Source: an uncultured Sphingomonadales bacterium
GTDB taxonomy: Bacteria; Pseudomonadota; Alphaproteobacteria; Sphingomonadales; Sphingomonadaceae
Direction of reading: 5' to 3'
DNA: 11,799 nucleotides
Assembly (NCBI GenBank): GCA_903958285.1
Contig: CAJBSR010000231.1
Coordinates: 1 to 11,799, forward strand
The notes under the pieces are model-generated. The model was not told the origin of the DNA, searched no databases, and worked only from the letters and a program-made list of their open reading frames with translations. Made by a program: the position numbers and the translations under genes. Shown piece after piece: positions 1 through 7,521 of this stretch. How positions within the stretch are numbered: the stretch's first letter is position 1; each line of letters starts with the position of its first letter.

Positions 1-482
1 CAGATCTTCTGGCCATTGACGACCCATTCATCGCCCTCCAGCCGCGCCTTGGTGCGCACGCTGGCAAGGTCAGACCCGGCGCCCGGCTCAGAAAAGCCCT
101 GACAGAAGATCGTCTGGCCGGCGGCGATCCCCGGCAAAAAGCGCTTCTTCTGATCTTCTGTGCCGAATGCCAGCAAGGTCGGGCCAGCCAATTCAACACC
201 AATGTGATTGACGCGCCCGGGCACGCCAGCGCGCGCATATTCTTCCGCAAAGATCACCTGTTGGGCAAGCGTCGCATCGCGACCGCCCCAAGCTTCGGGC
301 CAGCCGATGCAGCTCCATTTATGGGCGGCGAGTTGCTGCTCCCATTCCTTGCGCCGCTCTGCCTTTTCGGTGAGCGTCGAAATGCCTTTGATGTCCTTGA
401 ACTCGCCGGCCATCTGGCCATTCAACCAGTCGGCACATTCGCGGCGAAAATCCTCATCGGCGGGGGAAAACCCAAGCTTCAT
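1..482 (-). CDS. Acyl-CoA dehydrogenase, large-subunit type (N-terminal 160 residues, cut by window edge)
   Basis: FAD-dependent acyl-CoA dehydrogenase, cytoplasmic, introducing an alpha-beta double bond into an acyl-CoA. I translated it by hand from the ATG at 482-480; the frame stays open to base 1, so the C-terminal half is missing. Visible are the N-terminal helical domain (residues 1-120, with WPEAWGG at 61-67) and the start of the flavin-binding middle domain with SEPGAGSD at 131-138 and NGQK at 156-159. It closely resembles the large subunit at 4525-5688 (both have GTE-QKKRFL and the SEPGAGSD block). The start overlaps the stop of the small-subunit gene upstream by four bases (ATGA) and has a purine-rich ribosome site at 487-494. 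It probably forms a heteromeric enzyme with that neighbour, acting on a ring-derived CoA thioester. The substrate cannot be told from the sequence. Confidence 0.9.
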   Translation of the reverse strand, partial: MKLGFSPADEDFRRECADWLNGQMAGEFKDIKGISTLTEKAERRKEWEQQLAAHKWSCIGWPEAWGGRDATLAQQVIFAEEYARAGVPGRVNHIGVELAGPTLLAFGTEDQKKRFLPGIAAGQTIFCQGFSEPGAGSDLASVRTKARLEGDEWVVNGQKI

Positions 483-1531
483 GCTGCTTCTCCCAAAATC
501 ATCGTGGCGACCTGTTCGCGGTGCCAATTGCCATGGCCCAGCATCGACTGAATGGCGCGGGCCCGCTTGAAGAACAGGTGCGCATCATGCTCCCAGGTGA
601 AGCCAATTCCGCCATGGAGCTGGATCATGTCCCCTGCACACTTGAAGAACGTGTCTGCCGCGAACGACTTGGCCGCATGGAGCGCCAGCGCCACATCGGC
701 GGCTTGCTCATCGACGGCACATGCCGCCCAATAAACGGCAGAGCGGGCCTGTTCGATCTCGATCATCATGTCGGCCAGGCGATGCTTATAAGCTTGGAAT
801 GAACCAATCGCGCGGCCAAACTGGACGCGGTCCTTGGCATAGGCCACGGTACGATCGAGCGTTTCCTGCGCGCCGCCCAACGCCTCAGCAGCAACGCAAA
901 TCCAACCTGCTTCACGCGCGGCCTGCATCGCCTTGACGCCATCTGCCAGAGGATCCCCAACGGCAGCGTCGAGCGACACCGTCGCAAAAGGCCGCGTCTG
1001 GTCCATCGACACGTGGCTGGATATGGTGACACCGGCAGCGCCGCGTTCCAATATCCACGCCCCCGTCGCGTTGCCGAGCACAAACACATCAGCCGCGCCA
1101 CCATGGGCCACAAACTCAAATGTCCCGGTCAGCTTATTCCCATCGACTGTGAGGCTATCGGTGCCCGCGCAGGCCGCAATTTTTCCGCCCGCCAGTTCGG
1201 GGAGCCACTTTGCCTTTTGCGCGTCAGAGCCGCCGGCAGAAAGCGCCTGCGAGGCCATGGCAAGACCCAACAGCGGAAGAGCTGCAACCTGCGCACCGGC
1301 ATGTTCGGCCACCATAGCGAACTCGACCTGACCCAAGCCTGCCCCGCCATGCGCTTCGGGCATAGCGATGCCCGACAGGCCAAGCTCGGTGCAGAAGGCC
1401 GTCCACAGATCGGCATCGATACCGTTTCCGGCCATCGCCTTGCGGGTTCGTTCGCTGGTCGCATTTTCGACGAAGAAAGCCTTGGCCGTCTCGCCGATCA
1501 TTTGCTGTTCATCGGTGAATACAAATTCCAT
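479..1531 (-). CDS. Acyl-CoA dehydrogenase, small/partner-subunit type (350 aa)
   Basis: Acyl-CoA dehydrogenase family protein. The open frame extends to 1615, but the start at 1531 is chosen because it gives the typical opening MEFVFTDEQQ, overlaps the upstream stop as TAATG, and has a GGGGGA ribosome site seven bases before it. The C-terminal domain is well preserved: RVQFG-x-x-IGSFQAYKH (residues 235-250), which in the family contacts flavin across the subunit interface, and HGGIGFTWEHD (306-316). The middle domain lacks the usual T/S-E-P-GAGSD flavin motif, reading only AGTDS around 122-126. A degenerate flavin site in one subunit is typical of the alpha2-beta2 dehydrogenases of steroid catabolism such as FadE28-FadE29. 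The large-subunit gene follows directly with an ATGA overlap, so the two are probable partners. Residue E314 in TWEHD is a candidate functional acid; its role is inferred. Confidence 0.88.
   Translation of the reverse strand: MEFVFTDEQQMIGETAKAFFVENATSERTRKAMAGNGIDADLWTAFCTELGLSGIAMPEAHGGAGLGQVEFAMVAEHAGAQVAALPLLGLAMASQALSAGGSDAQKAKWLPELAGGKIAACAGTDSLTVDGNKLTGTFEFVAHGGAADVFVLGNATGAWILERGAAGVTISSHVSMDQTRPFATVSLDAAVGDPLADGVKAMQAAREAGWICVAAEALGGAQETLDRTVAYAKDRVQFGRAIGSFQAYKHRLADMMIEIEQARSAVYWAACAVDEQAADVALALHAAKSFAADTFFKCAGDMIQLHGGIGFTWEHDAHLFFKRARAIQSMLGHGNWHREQVATMILGEAA
487..494 (-). promoter_or_regulatory. Ribosome binding site for the large-subunit acyl-CoA dehydrogenase at 482
   Basis: GGGAGAAG four bases before the ATG at 482, inside the end of the preceding gene. 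It supports this start in an ATGA overlap, so the downstream gene is not dependent only on re-initiation. Confidence 0.6.
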
Positions 1532-2436
1532 TATGCGGTCCCCCAGACCTTGCGCGGCGGGACGCGATCCTGAATCAGCTTGTCGACGGCACTGCCGACA
1601 TCGGCCGGATCCCATTGTTTGCCAGCGTCGACAAACGGCCCTTCGCGCCAGCCGTCTTCCAGCATGATCTTGCCGCCTTCGAGTTCAAAGACGCAGCCGG
1701 TCACATGCGCGCTTTCCGCGCTACCGAGCCAGACGACGGTCGGCGCGATATTGGCGGGGTCCATGACGTCAAACGCCTGCCCTTCGGTCGCCATCTTGTC
1801 GGCAAAGGCCTGTTCCGTCATCCGCGTGCGGGCAGACGGGGCGAGCGCATTGGCCGTGATGCCATAGCGCCCGAGTTCAGCTGCCTGCACGAGCGTCAGG
1901 GATGCAATGCCGCCCTTGGCTGTCGAATAGGCGGCCTGCGCGATGGAGCCTTGAAGCCCCGCACCCGACGAGGTGTTGATGATGCGGGCATCGACCTTAT
2001 GGCCTTCCTTGCCACGGGCGCGCCAATAGTCGACGGCATGGCGCGAGACACAGAAATGGCCGCGCAGATGGACGTGCATCGTCGCATCCCATTCATCGAT
2101 GGTCGCCGACACAAACATGCGGTCACGCACGATGCCTGCATTGTTCACTACGACGTGCAGATCGCCAAAGGCGGCCACGGCCGCGTCAACAATGCGCTTG
2201 GCCCCATCCCAATCGGTGATGTCTTCGTAGTTGGCGATGGCGTTTCCGCCCGCCGCCGTGATTTCCTCAACCACGCCATCGGCAGCACTCGTATCGCGGC
2301 CTTCGCCGCCCAGCGAAGTGCCGATATCATTGACGACGACATTTGCACCTTCCGCTGCAAAGGCGAGCGCATAAGCACGCCCCAGCCCGCGTGCGGCCCC
2401 GGTGATGATGACCGTCCTGTTGTCGCAAATACCCAT
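1531..2436 (-). CDS. Short-chain dehydrogenase/reductase, Rv3548c-like, probable 3-hydroxyacyl-CoA dehydrogenase
   Basis: NAD(P)-dependent short-chain dehydrogenase of 301 residues. Rossmann motif TGAARGLG at 12-19, an acidic residue at D37 after the second strand suggesting NAD preference, NNAG at 98-101, active-site serine around S156/S157, and YSTAK with Y170 and K174. The C-terminal extension (about 250-301, ending PPRKVWGTA) is longer than in minimal SDRs. The ND-x-G region and RDRM-x-x near 105 resemble the SDR domain of peroxisomal multifunctional enzyme type 2 and, from memory, Rv3548c of the mycobacterial KstR2 regulon. It lies between a thiolase and an acyl-CoA dehydrogenase, fitting oxidation of a 3-hydroxyacyl-CoA in side-chain or ring-derived beta-oxidation. 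The frame is open to 2484, but ATG 2436 has a GAGAGG ribosome site five bases upstream, overlaps the thiolase stop (TAATG), and places the Rossmann fold correctly. Exact substrate unknown. Confidence 0.87.
   Translation of the reverse strand: MGICDNRTVIITGAARGLGRAYALAFAAEGANVVVNDIGTSLGGEGRDTSAADGVVEEITAAGGNAIANYEDITDWDGAKRIVDAAVAAFGDLHVVVNNAGIVRDRMFVSATIDEWDATMHVHLRGHFCVSRHAVDYWRARGKEGHKVDARIINTSSGAGLQGSIAQAAYSTAKGGIASLTLVQAAELGRYGITANALAPSARTRMTEQAFADKMATEGQAFDVMDPANIAPTVVWLGSAESAHVTGCVFELEGGKIMLEDGWREGPFVDAGKQWDPADVGSAVDKLIQDRVPPRKVWGTA
1539..1544 (-). promoter_or_regulatory. Ribosome binding site deciding the start at 1531
   Basis: GGGGGA seven bases before ATG 1531. With the TAATG overlap it decides for 1531 over the longer frame beginning at 1615, whose extra residues are arginine-rich and unlike the family. 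Confidence 0.6.
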
Positions 2437-3587
2437 TATAACCTCTCGATAATCGTGACGTTGGCCTGACCGCCGCCTTCGCACATCGTCTGCAGACCAT
2501 AGCGACCGCCGGTGCGTTCCAGCGCATTGAGCAAGGTGGTCATCAGGCGCGCGCCAGTGGCCCCAAGCGGGTGGCCAAGCGCAATGCCGCCGCCGTGAAT
2601 ATTGACCTTTTCATGCGGGATGCCGAGTTCCTTCATCCAGGCCATGGGCACAGAGGCGAAGGCTTCGTTGCATTCAAACAGATCGATATCGTTGACCGTC
2701 ATACCCGCTTTTTTGAGCGCATGTTCGGTCGCCGGAATGGGGGCAGTGAGCATCCACACCGGATCGTCCGCACGCACGGAAATATGATGCACACGGGCAC
2801 GGGGCTTCAGACCATGCTCCTTCACCGCCCGCTCCGACGCGACAAGCATGGCTGCAGCGCCATCACAATTTTGGCTTGAAATACCAGCGGTTATGATACC
2901 GCCTTCCTGAACGGTGCGAAGTCCGGCGAGACCTTCCATATTCGTCTGCGGGCGGATCGTTTCATCCCGCTCAAGCTCAGCCATCGGCGCGACTTCGGCA
3001 TCGAACCAGCCATTGTCCCACGCGGCCTGCGCGCGCTGGTGCGAGGCGACGGCAAAGGCTTCCATCTCTTCGCGAGAAAGGCCCCATTTACTGGCGATCA
3101 TTTCTGCCGAGTTAATCTGATTGAGCAGCCCGTCTCCATAGCGCGCGATCCAGCCGGGCGAGGTGTTGAAGGGGTTGGAAAAGCCATAAGGCTCCCCCGC
3201 ATACATGGCCGCAGAAATCGGAATGGCGTTCATCGCTTGGCTACCGCCAGCAACGACGAGATCCTGCGTGCCGGACATCACGCCTTGCGCGGCGAAATGC
3301 AGCGCCTGCTGGGAAGATCCGCACTGCCGGTCAATCGTCGTGCCGGGCACATGTTGCGGCAGACCGGCCACGAGCCAAACCGTGCGACCAATATCCCCCG
3401 CTTGCGGCCCGATTGTATCGCAGCAGCCCCAGACCACATCGTCAACGGCATTGGAATCGATGCCCGTCCGCGCGACCAGCGCCTTGATGGGGTGCGCGCC
3501 AAGATCAGCCGGATGAAGGCCTGCAAGGCTGCCCTTCTTGCGACCGATGGGGGTGCGCACAGCGTCGATAATATAGGCTTCAGCCAT
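2436..3587 (-). CDS. Acetyl-CoA acetyltransferase (thiolase), FadA6-like
   Basis: Degradative thiolase of 383 residues that cleaves a 3-oxoacyl-CoA with free CoA. All catalytic parts are present: nucleophile C89 in DRQCGSSQQA, H339 in GGGIALGHPLGATG, and the second cysteine C369 in CEGGGQ. The N-terminus AYIIDAVRTPIG is typical of the family. The frame is open to 3686, but that extension is cysteine/arginine-rich and unlike any thiolase; ATG 3587 has a GAGGA site five bases upstream, overlapping the stop of the preceding dehydrogenase gene, and gives the normal length. In the KstR2-type pathway FadA6 is the thiolase of HIP-CoA catabolism, and the flanking acyl-CoA dehydrogenases and SDR support the same role here. 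Family is certain; equivalence to FadA6 (about 390 residues) is inferred from context and size. Confidence 0.93.
   Translation of the reverse strand: MAEAYIIDAVRTPIGRKKGSLAGLHPADLGAHPIKALVARTGIDSNAVDDVVWGCCDTIGPQAGDIGRTVWLVAGLPQHVPGTTIDRQCGSSQQALHFAAQGVMSGTQDLVVAGGSQAMNAIPISAAMYAGEPYGFSNPFNTSPGWIARYGDGLLNQINSAEMIASKWGLSREEMEAFAVASHQRAQAAWDNGWFDAEVAPMAELERDETIRPQTNMEGLAGLRTVQEGGIITAGISSQNCDGAAAMLVASERAVKEHGLKPRARVHHISVRADDPVWMLTAPIPATEHALKKAGMTVNDIDLFECNEAFASVPMAWMKELGIPHEKVNIHGGGIALGHPLGATGARLMTTLLNALERTGGRYGLQTMCEGGGQANVTIIERL
2442..2447 (-). promoter_or_regulatory. Ribosome binding site deciding the SDR start at 2436
   Basis: GAGAGG with five-base spacing to ATG 2436, lying in the last codons of the thiolase gene. 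It decides for this start over the frame's outer ATG at 2484. Confidence 0.65.
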
Positions 3588-3592
3588 GTCAG

Positions 3593-3597
3593 TCCTC
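3593..3597 (-). promoter_or_regulatory. Ribosome binding site of the thiolase gene, overlapping the upstream stop codon
   Basis: GAGGA five bases before ATG 3587. Its first bases are part of the TGA stop (3598-3596) of the short dehydrogenase subunit, so a terminating ribosome covers the site. It rejects the longer frame starting at 3686. Confidence 0.7.
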
Positions 3598-4525
3598 AGG
3601 CGAAAGTGTGTTCGGGGCCGATTGCGAGCGTGCCGCCCAGCACAGCTGCATCGACACGTTTCAGATGGAAGGCACGCGTTCCCCAAGCGCCGGAAAGCGC
3701 CCAGCTGCGCTTCATCCAGAAATGGAGGTCAACTTCGTAGGTGTAGCCCATGGCCCCATGGACCTGGATTGCGGTTTCAGCTGTCAGCATTGCCGCATCG
3801 GTCGCGGCGACCTTGGCGTGGCTGACATGGACCGCAGCCGACGCCCGGCGGTCCTGCAATGCCTGCGCGGCCTGCCAAACAACAGGCTTGGCAAACTCAA
3901 TCGCGACCGCACAGGTCGCAAGCTGATGCTTGATCGCCTGAAATGCGCCAATCGGTTGACCGAACTGCGTCCGGATTTTTGCATATTCAACGGCAAGATG
4001 CAGCATCGCATCGGCGAGACCGACGAGTTGCGCTGCGGACATCAATGCGCCGAGATTGAGGAGATGCGGGTCTGCATTGTCATTTGCCGAAGCGGAAAGA
4101 TTGCGCATCGGATCAACGCTCTTGAGCGCTACCCCCTCGCCATCCGCGACCCACGGATTGATCGCATGTGCCAGCGGCAGCGTGACGCGCCCCGCCGCAA
4201 CATCGGGCAATTGATCCAGCTTGCCCTGCGCCAGCAACCACGGGACACCGACAAAGGCGGTGTCGACCAACGGTTCCGCCAAGCAGGCGCGCCCGCATTC
4301 CGCCGCGATCAGCGCTGCATCGACAAGACCCATGCCAAGTCCGCCCTGCGCCTCAGGCACAAGCAGGCCGGTCAGCCCCATATCGACGAGCCCCTGCCAG
4401 ATGGCGGGATCACGATTTCCTTCAGCATCCAGACGGCGCAGCACTTCTGGTCCATGCGTCCCGGCCAGATAGTCGCGTACTGTTTCCGCCAGCGCCAACT
4501 GGTCTTCAGTCAACAACATATCCAT
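3596..4525 (-). CDS. Acyl-CoA dehydrogenase, short partner subunit (309 aa)
   Basis: Acyl-CoA dehydrogenase family protein, short for the family (usually 370-400). The N-terminal helical domain (1-90, with VPEAQGGLG at 56-64) is intact and the C-terminal domain carries RTQFGQPIGAFQAIKH (185-200) and HGAMGYTYEVD (256-266). The beta middle domain between residues about 105 and 160 is strongly shortened and has no GAGSD flavin motif, so it probably supplies only half a flavin site and needs the large subunit encoded immediately upstream (TGATG overlap at 4525). This resembles FadE32/FadE33 of mycobacteria and ScdC2 of Comamonas in size and arrangement. The frame extends to 4642, but ATG 4525 has GGGAG seven bases upstream and gives the usual start MDMLLTEDQ; ATG 4519 (third residue) is a minor alternative. 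Substrate is inferred to be HIP-CoA or a ring-opened product. Confidence 0.87.
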   Translation of the reverse strand: MDMLLTEDQLALAETVRDYLAGTHGPEVLRRLDAEGNRDPAIWQGLVDMGLTGLLVPEAQGGLGMGLVDAALIAAECGRACLAEPLVDTAFVGVPWLLAQGKLDQLPDVAAGRVTLPLAHAINPWVADGEGVALKSVDPMRNLSASANDNADPHLLNLGALMSAAQLVGLADAMLHLAVEYAKIRTQFGQPIGAFQAIKHQLATCAVAIEFAKPVVWQAAQALQDRRASAAVHVSHAKVAATDAAMLTAETAIQVHGAMGYTYEVDLHFWMKRSWALSGAWGTRAFHLKRVDAAVLGGTLAIGPEHTFA

Positions 4526-5688
4526 CAGCCTGCTCCCACGCGCGGCAACCCGAGCATACGTTCGGCCGTGATGTTGCGCTGGACCTCGTTCGATCCGGCA
4601 TAGATCGGGCCTGACAGCGAGAAGATATACCCTTCCAGCCACTGGTTCACCGCACCGTCGTCGAAGCGCTTGAGTTCCGCGTGTGCGCCCAAAAGCTGCA
4701 TCGCCGTGCGGTGCATCGACCGGTCGAGTTCAGACCAGAAAATCTTATTGAGGCTGGCCTCCGCGCCGATCTTGCCGCCAGCCATGATTTTCGCCGCGAC
4801 CGCATAGGTATTGTAGGCATAAGCCTGTGCCGACATCCATGCCTGCAGCACTGCTTCACGCGCCGCGGGTGCGGCTTCTGCCTCATGCTTACGATAGAGA
4901 TCGACCAGCCGCTTTGCCGTCGCCTGAAAGCGCCCGGGAGAGCGCAGCATCAGGCCACGCTCAAAGCCCGCCGTCGCCATGGCAACGTTCCAGCCTTCGC
5001 CTTCGCCGGCTAGACAGTTCTCGACCGGCACGCGGACCTCATCAAAGAAGAGTTCGGCAAAGCCTGTATCGCCATGCAGCTGCCGGATTGGCCGCCGCGT
5101 AATGCCCGGCGAATTGATATCGAACAGGATGAAGGTCAGGCCCTTGTGGCGTTTGCTATCGGGGTCTGTCCTGAACATGCCAAAGCCCCAATCCGCAAAA
5201 GCGGCACGGCTGGACCAGGTCTTTTGCCCGGTGATGACATAGTGGTCACCGTCGCGCACCGCCTTGGACGAAATGGCCGCCATGTCCGAACCGGCCCCCG
5301 GTTCAGACCATGCCTGCGCCCAGATAACTTCGCCCTTCGCCATGGGCGTCAGGAAGCGCTTCTTTTGCTCTTCGGTGCCGAATTCCATGATCGTCGGGCC
5401 GAGCAGGAAGATGCCGTTCTGGTTCGCGCGATTGGGGCCACCGGCGCGGAAATACTCTTCTTCAAAGATCAGCCACTCGATCAGATCCAGCCCGCGCCCG
5501 CCATAGGCTTCGGGCCAGGTGACCATGCCCCAGTTGCCGCTGGCGAGTGTCCGTTCCCACTCGACATGCTGGTCATAGCCTTCGCGGCATTCCAGCGTGA
5601 CGAGCGGTTCCTTCGGCACATGCGCCTCCATCCATGCGCGGACTTCGGCGCGGAAGGCGTGTTGTTCTGGGGTGTATTCCAAATGCAT
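4525..5688 (-). CDS. Acyl-CoA dehydrogenase, large subunit (387 aa), FadE30/FadE31/ScdC1-like
   Basis: Full-length FAD-dependent acyl-CoA dehydrogenase. Domains in order: N-terminal helical (1-120, WPEAYGG at 58-64), beta middle domain with SEPGAGSD at 128-135 and TGQKTWSS at 153-160, then C-terminal helical domain ending GSNEVQRN-x-x-AERMLGLPR. At the medium-chain-type catalytic position (YEGT in that enzyme) it reads YAGS, so A364 replaces glutamate. A glutamate is present at E243 in GFERG, the location used as base by isovaleryl-CoA dehydrogenase, so activity is plausible with that residue. The start overlaps the EchA20-like stop (TGATG), and the next gene is a short partner subunit, also one base overlapped. 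In related pathways such pairs start beta-oxidation of the HIP-CoA side chain or act on ring-opened acids; which of these applies cannot be decided here. Confidence 0.9.
   Translation of the reverse strand: MHLEYTPEQHAFRAEVRAWMEAHVPKEPLVTLECREGYDQHVEWERTLASGNWGMVTWPEAYGGRGLDLIEWLIFEEEYFRAGGPNRANQNGIFLLGPTIMEFGTEEQKKRFLTPMAKGEVIWAQAWSEPGAGSDMAAISSKAVRDGDHYVITGQKTWSSRAAFADWGFGMFRTDPDSKRHKGLTFILFDINSPGITRRPIRQLHGDTGFAELFFDEVRVPVENCLAGEGEGWNVAMATAGFERGLMLRSPGRFQATAKRLVDLYRKHEAEAAPAAREAVLQAWMSAQAYAYNTYAVAAKIMAGGKIGAEASLNKIFWSELDRSMHRTAMQLLGAHAELKRFDDGAVNQWLEGYIFSLSGPIYAGSNEVQRNITAERMLGLPRVGAG
4533..4537 (-). promoter_or_regulatory. Ribosome binding site deciding the start at 4525
   Basis: GGGAG seven bases before ATG 4525, within the last codons of the large-subunit gene. 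It supports the short dehydrogenase subunit starting at 4525 rather than at 4642. Confidence 0.6.
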
Positions 5689-6443
5689 CAGAACTTGGCG
5701 GCCTTACCCGTCTCAACAAAGGCATCGCGGGACTTTTGCGAGTCCTCATGCATGTACATTTCGAGCGTGAAGCCCTGTTCCCAGCGATACCCGCGATCCA
5801 CATCGCGCGGCTCGAGGCCGTTGAGCGCTTCCTTGGCAATCACCAGCGCCTTGCGGCTCTTGGACGCAATCACAGCACAAAAGGCCCGTGCTTCCTCGAT
5901 CAGCTTTTCCCGAGGGACGACCTTTTCAACCGCACCCAGGCGATAGGCCTCTTCTGCCGGGATGTTGCCGCCAGTGAAGAACGCCGCGCGGACCTTGTGC
6001 AGCGGCAACATGCGCGACAAATGGCTCGCCCCGCCCATTGCGCCGCGATCGACTTCTGGGAGGGAAAAGAAGGCATCGTCCGCCGCAATGATTGTGTCGC
6101 TGGCCCCGCAAATGCCAATACCGCCACCGATCACAAATTTGTGCGCCGCCACCACGACCGGCACTTCCGCATCACGGATCGCCTTGAATGTGAGGTAATT
6201 GCCGCGATTGAGGATCGTGATCCGCTCCGGATGCGCCTGCATCTCTTTGATATCCACGCCACCGCAGAAGCCGCGTGATGTTTCGGCTGCCCGAATGAGG
6301 ACGCAGTTGACCTCCGGATTGCTGGCAGCGGCCGTGATGATGGCGGGAAGGCTCATCCACGTCTCGCTATCAAACGCGTTTACAGGAGGAACATCAAAGA
6401 CGATCTCCGCAATGCGGTCACGGATTTCAGTGGTGATGGGCAT
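5688..6443 (-). CDS. echA20: EchA20-like crotonase, predicted ring D hydrolase of HIP catabolism
   Basis: Crotonase-superfamily protein of 251 residues. It matches what I recall of mycobacterial EchA20 (247 residues): PPVNAFDSETW at 19-29, CGGVDIKEM at 60-68, GGGIGICG at 106-113, SLPEVDRGA at 127-135 and YRWEQGFTLE near 219-228. The oxyanion-hole segments are intact. Of the two glutamates used by ordinary enoyl-CoA hydratases, the first position is glycine (G110) while the second is retained (E130 in LPEV). That fits EchA20, reported to open ring D of a bicyclic CoA thioester by a retro-Claisen-type hydrolysis rather than hydrate an alkene. It lies between ipdC and an acyl-CoA dehydrogenase pair, five bases after ipdC and overlapping the dehydrogenase start. 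Ordinary enoyl-CoA hydratase activity is the alternative, less likely given context. Confidence 0.82.
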   Translation of the reverse strand: MPITTEIRDRIAEIVFDVPPVNAFDSETWMSLPAIITAAASNPEVNCVLIRAAETSRGFCGGVDIKEMQAHPERITILNRGNYLTFKAIRDAEVPVVVAAHKFVIGGGIGICGASDTIIAADDAFFSLPEVDRGAMGGASHLSRMLPLHKVRAAFFTGGNIPAEEAYRLGAVEKVVPREKLIEEARAFCAVIASKSRKALVIAKEALNGLEPRDVDRGYRWEQGFTLEMYMHEDSQKSRDAFVETGKAAKF

Positions 6444-6448
6444 GGCGT

Positions 6449-7516
6449 TCAGTTCCCTGCGGTCAGCGCGGCGATCCGCGCGCGTGCTTCTGTTTCGATA
6501 GAAATCATAAGGTCTGCACAGCTCGGTAAGTCCTTCAAGCGACCTGCGACAACGCCTGTGGCCATCAAGCCGTGTTCGGCATCGCCTGACACAACGGCGC
6601 GCTGGATCATCATCGGCGCGGCGGCGGCCATCATGGCTTGGGCAAGCGGCATTTCACCATGCGATGTCATGCTGCGTGCGGTTGAGAGCACTTGCCCCCA
6701 ACTCATGCCCGATTGGCGCTTCATCTCTAGCCCGGCTTCCATGGCGCGCGCCCACATCGCGATCTTGCCAGAACCTTCGATCCGCTTGAGCAAGGGGTTG
6801 AGGATCATGCGCTGCGGAATGCCATCAACTTTGGTCGAAACGGCGATATCGCCTGTCCCGGCCTTCACATAGGCGGCCTTTGGCGCGGTCGGAACCGGGC
6901 TTTCTGCGGTCATCAGGAAACGCGTGCCCATGGCAATGCCCGCCGCACCATAAGCTAGTGCCGACGCAAGGCCACGGCCGTCCCCATATCCACCGGCTGC
7001 GACAACCGGCACATCAACAGCATCCAGAACCTGCGGCAGGAGCACCGTCGTAGGCACGGCGCCGGTATGTCCGCCGCCCTCGCCACCCTGAATGGTCACC
7101 ATCTCGCAACCAAGCTGCACCATCTTTTCCGCGTGCTTCACAGCGCCAACCGTCGGGATGCAGAGGATACCTGCGTCGCGGAACCGGCCAATCATCTTGG
7201 CATCTGGCCCACGGCCGAAGCTGACCGCGCTCACCCGGTCGCTGTGCTTCAAAATCAGTTCTACAATCTCCGCAGCTCCGGGCTGGAAGCTATGGAAATT
7301 GATGCCGAAATTATGTGTCGTCAGATCACGCAGGCGGGCAATTTCTTCGCCCGCTTCCTTTGGTGTCATCACCGCACAAGCAAGAAAACCGAACGCACCG
7401 GCATTGCTTGAGGCTGCCACAAGCTCAGGCTTGGCGACCCAACCCATTGCGGTCTGGATCACCGGCAGGCGGCAGCCCAGCCGCTTCGTCAACGCCGTGG
7501 TAAGAACATCTGACAT
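6449..7516 (-). CDS. ipdC: IpdC-like FMN-dependent oxidoreductase (nitronate monooxygenase/2-nitropropane dioxygenase fold)
   Basis: TIM-barrel flavoprotein of 355 residues, the same length I recall for mycobacterial IpdC (Rv3553). Flavin-binding features are clear: P18 and the Q21-T-A-M24 start of the barrel, QGGEGGGHTG at 143-152 with H150, the phosphate-binding AAGGYGDGRG at 173-182, and GAAGIAMGTRF at 190-200. Annotation pipelines often call such proteins nitronate monooxygenase, but next to ipdAB and echA20 the role is more likely the flavin-dependent desaturation of the oxo-hydrindane CoA ester that prepares ring D for cleavage. The start follows the upstream crotonase stop by five bases; a GGAGG lies rather far (13 bases) upstream, so translation may depend on coupling. 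Family is sure; pathway role is inferred from gene neighbourhood. Confidence 0.85.
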   Translation of the reverse strand: MSDVLTTALTKRLGCRLPVIQTAMGWVAKPELVAASSNAGAFGFLACAVMTPKEAGEEIARLRDLTTHNFGINFHSFQPGAAEIVELILKHSDRVSAVSFGRGPDAKMIGRFRDAGILCIPTVGAVKHAEKMVQLGCEMVTIQGGEGGGHTGAVPTTVLLPQVLDAVDVPVVAAGGYGDGRGLASALAYGAAGIAMGTRFLMTAESPVPTAPKAAYVKAGTGDIAVSTKVDGIPQRMILNPLLKRIEGSGKIAMWARAMEAGLEMKRQSGMSWGQVLSTARSMTSHGEMPLAQAMMAAAAPMMIQRAVVSGDAEHGLMATGVVAGRLKDLPSCADLMISIETEARARIAALTAGN

Positions 7517-7521
7517 CAGGC

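Noticed and set aside
1615..2469. 284-codon plus-strand open frame antisense to the SDR
   Set aside because: It mirrors the codon structure of the GC-rich minus-strand gene, shows no recognisable motif, and overlaps a clear SDR with all catalytic residues.
2437..3686. N-terminal extensions of the thiolase, SDR, IpdA and small-dehydrogenase frames
   Set aside because: The extra residues translate the end of the upstream gene in another frame, are not family-like, and good ribosome sites or stop-start overlaps mark the inner ATGs.
3608..4603. 331-codon plus-strand open frame antisense to the short dehydrogenase subunit
   Set aside because: No domain or motif, cysteine/arginine-rich shadow sequence, and the minus-strand gene is clear.
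6449..7516. Nitronate monooxygenase / 2-nitropropane dioxygenase as the function
   Set aside because: The fold matches, but the neighbours (ipdAB, echA20) and the 355-residue length fit IpdC much better; there is no nitroalkane context.
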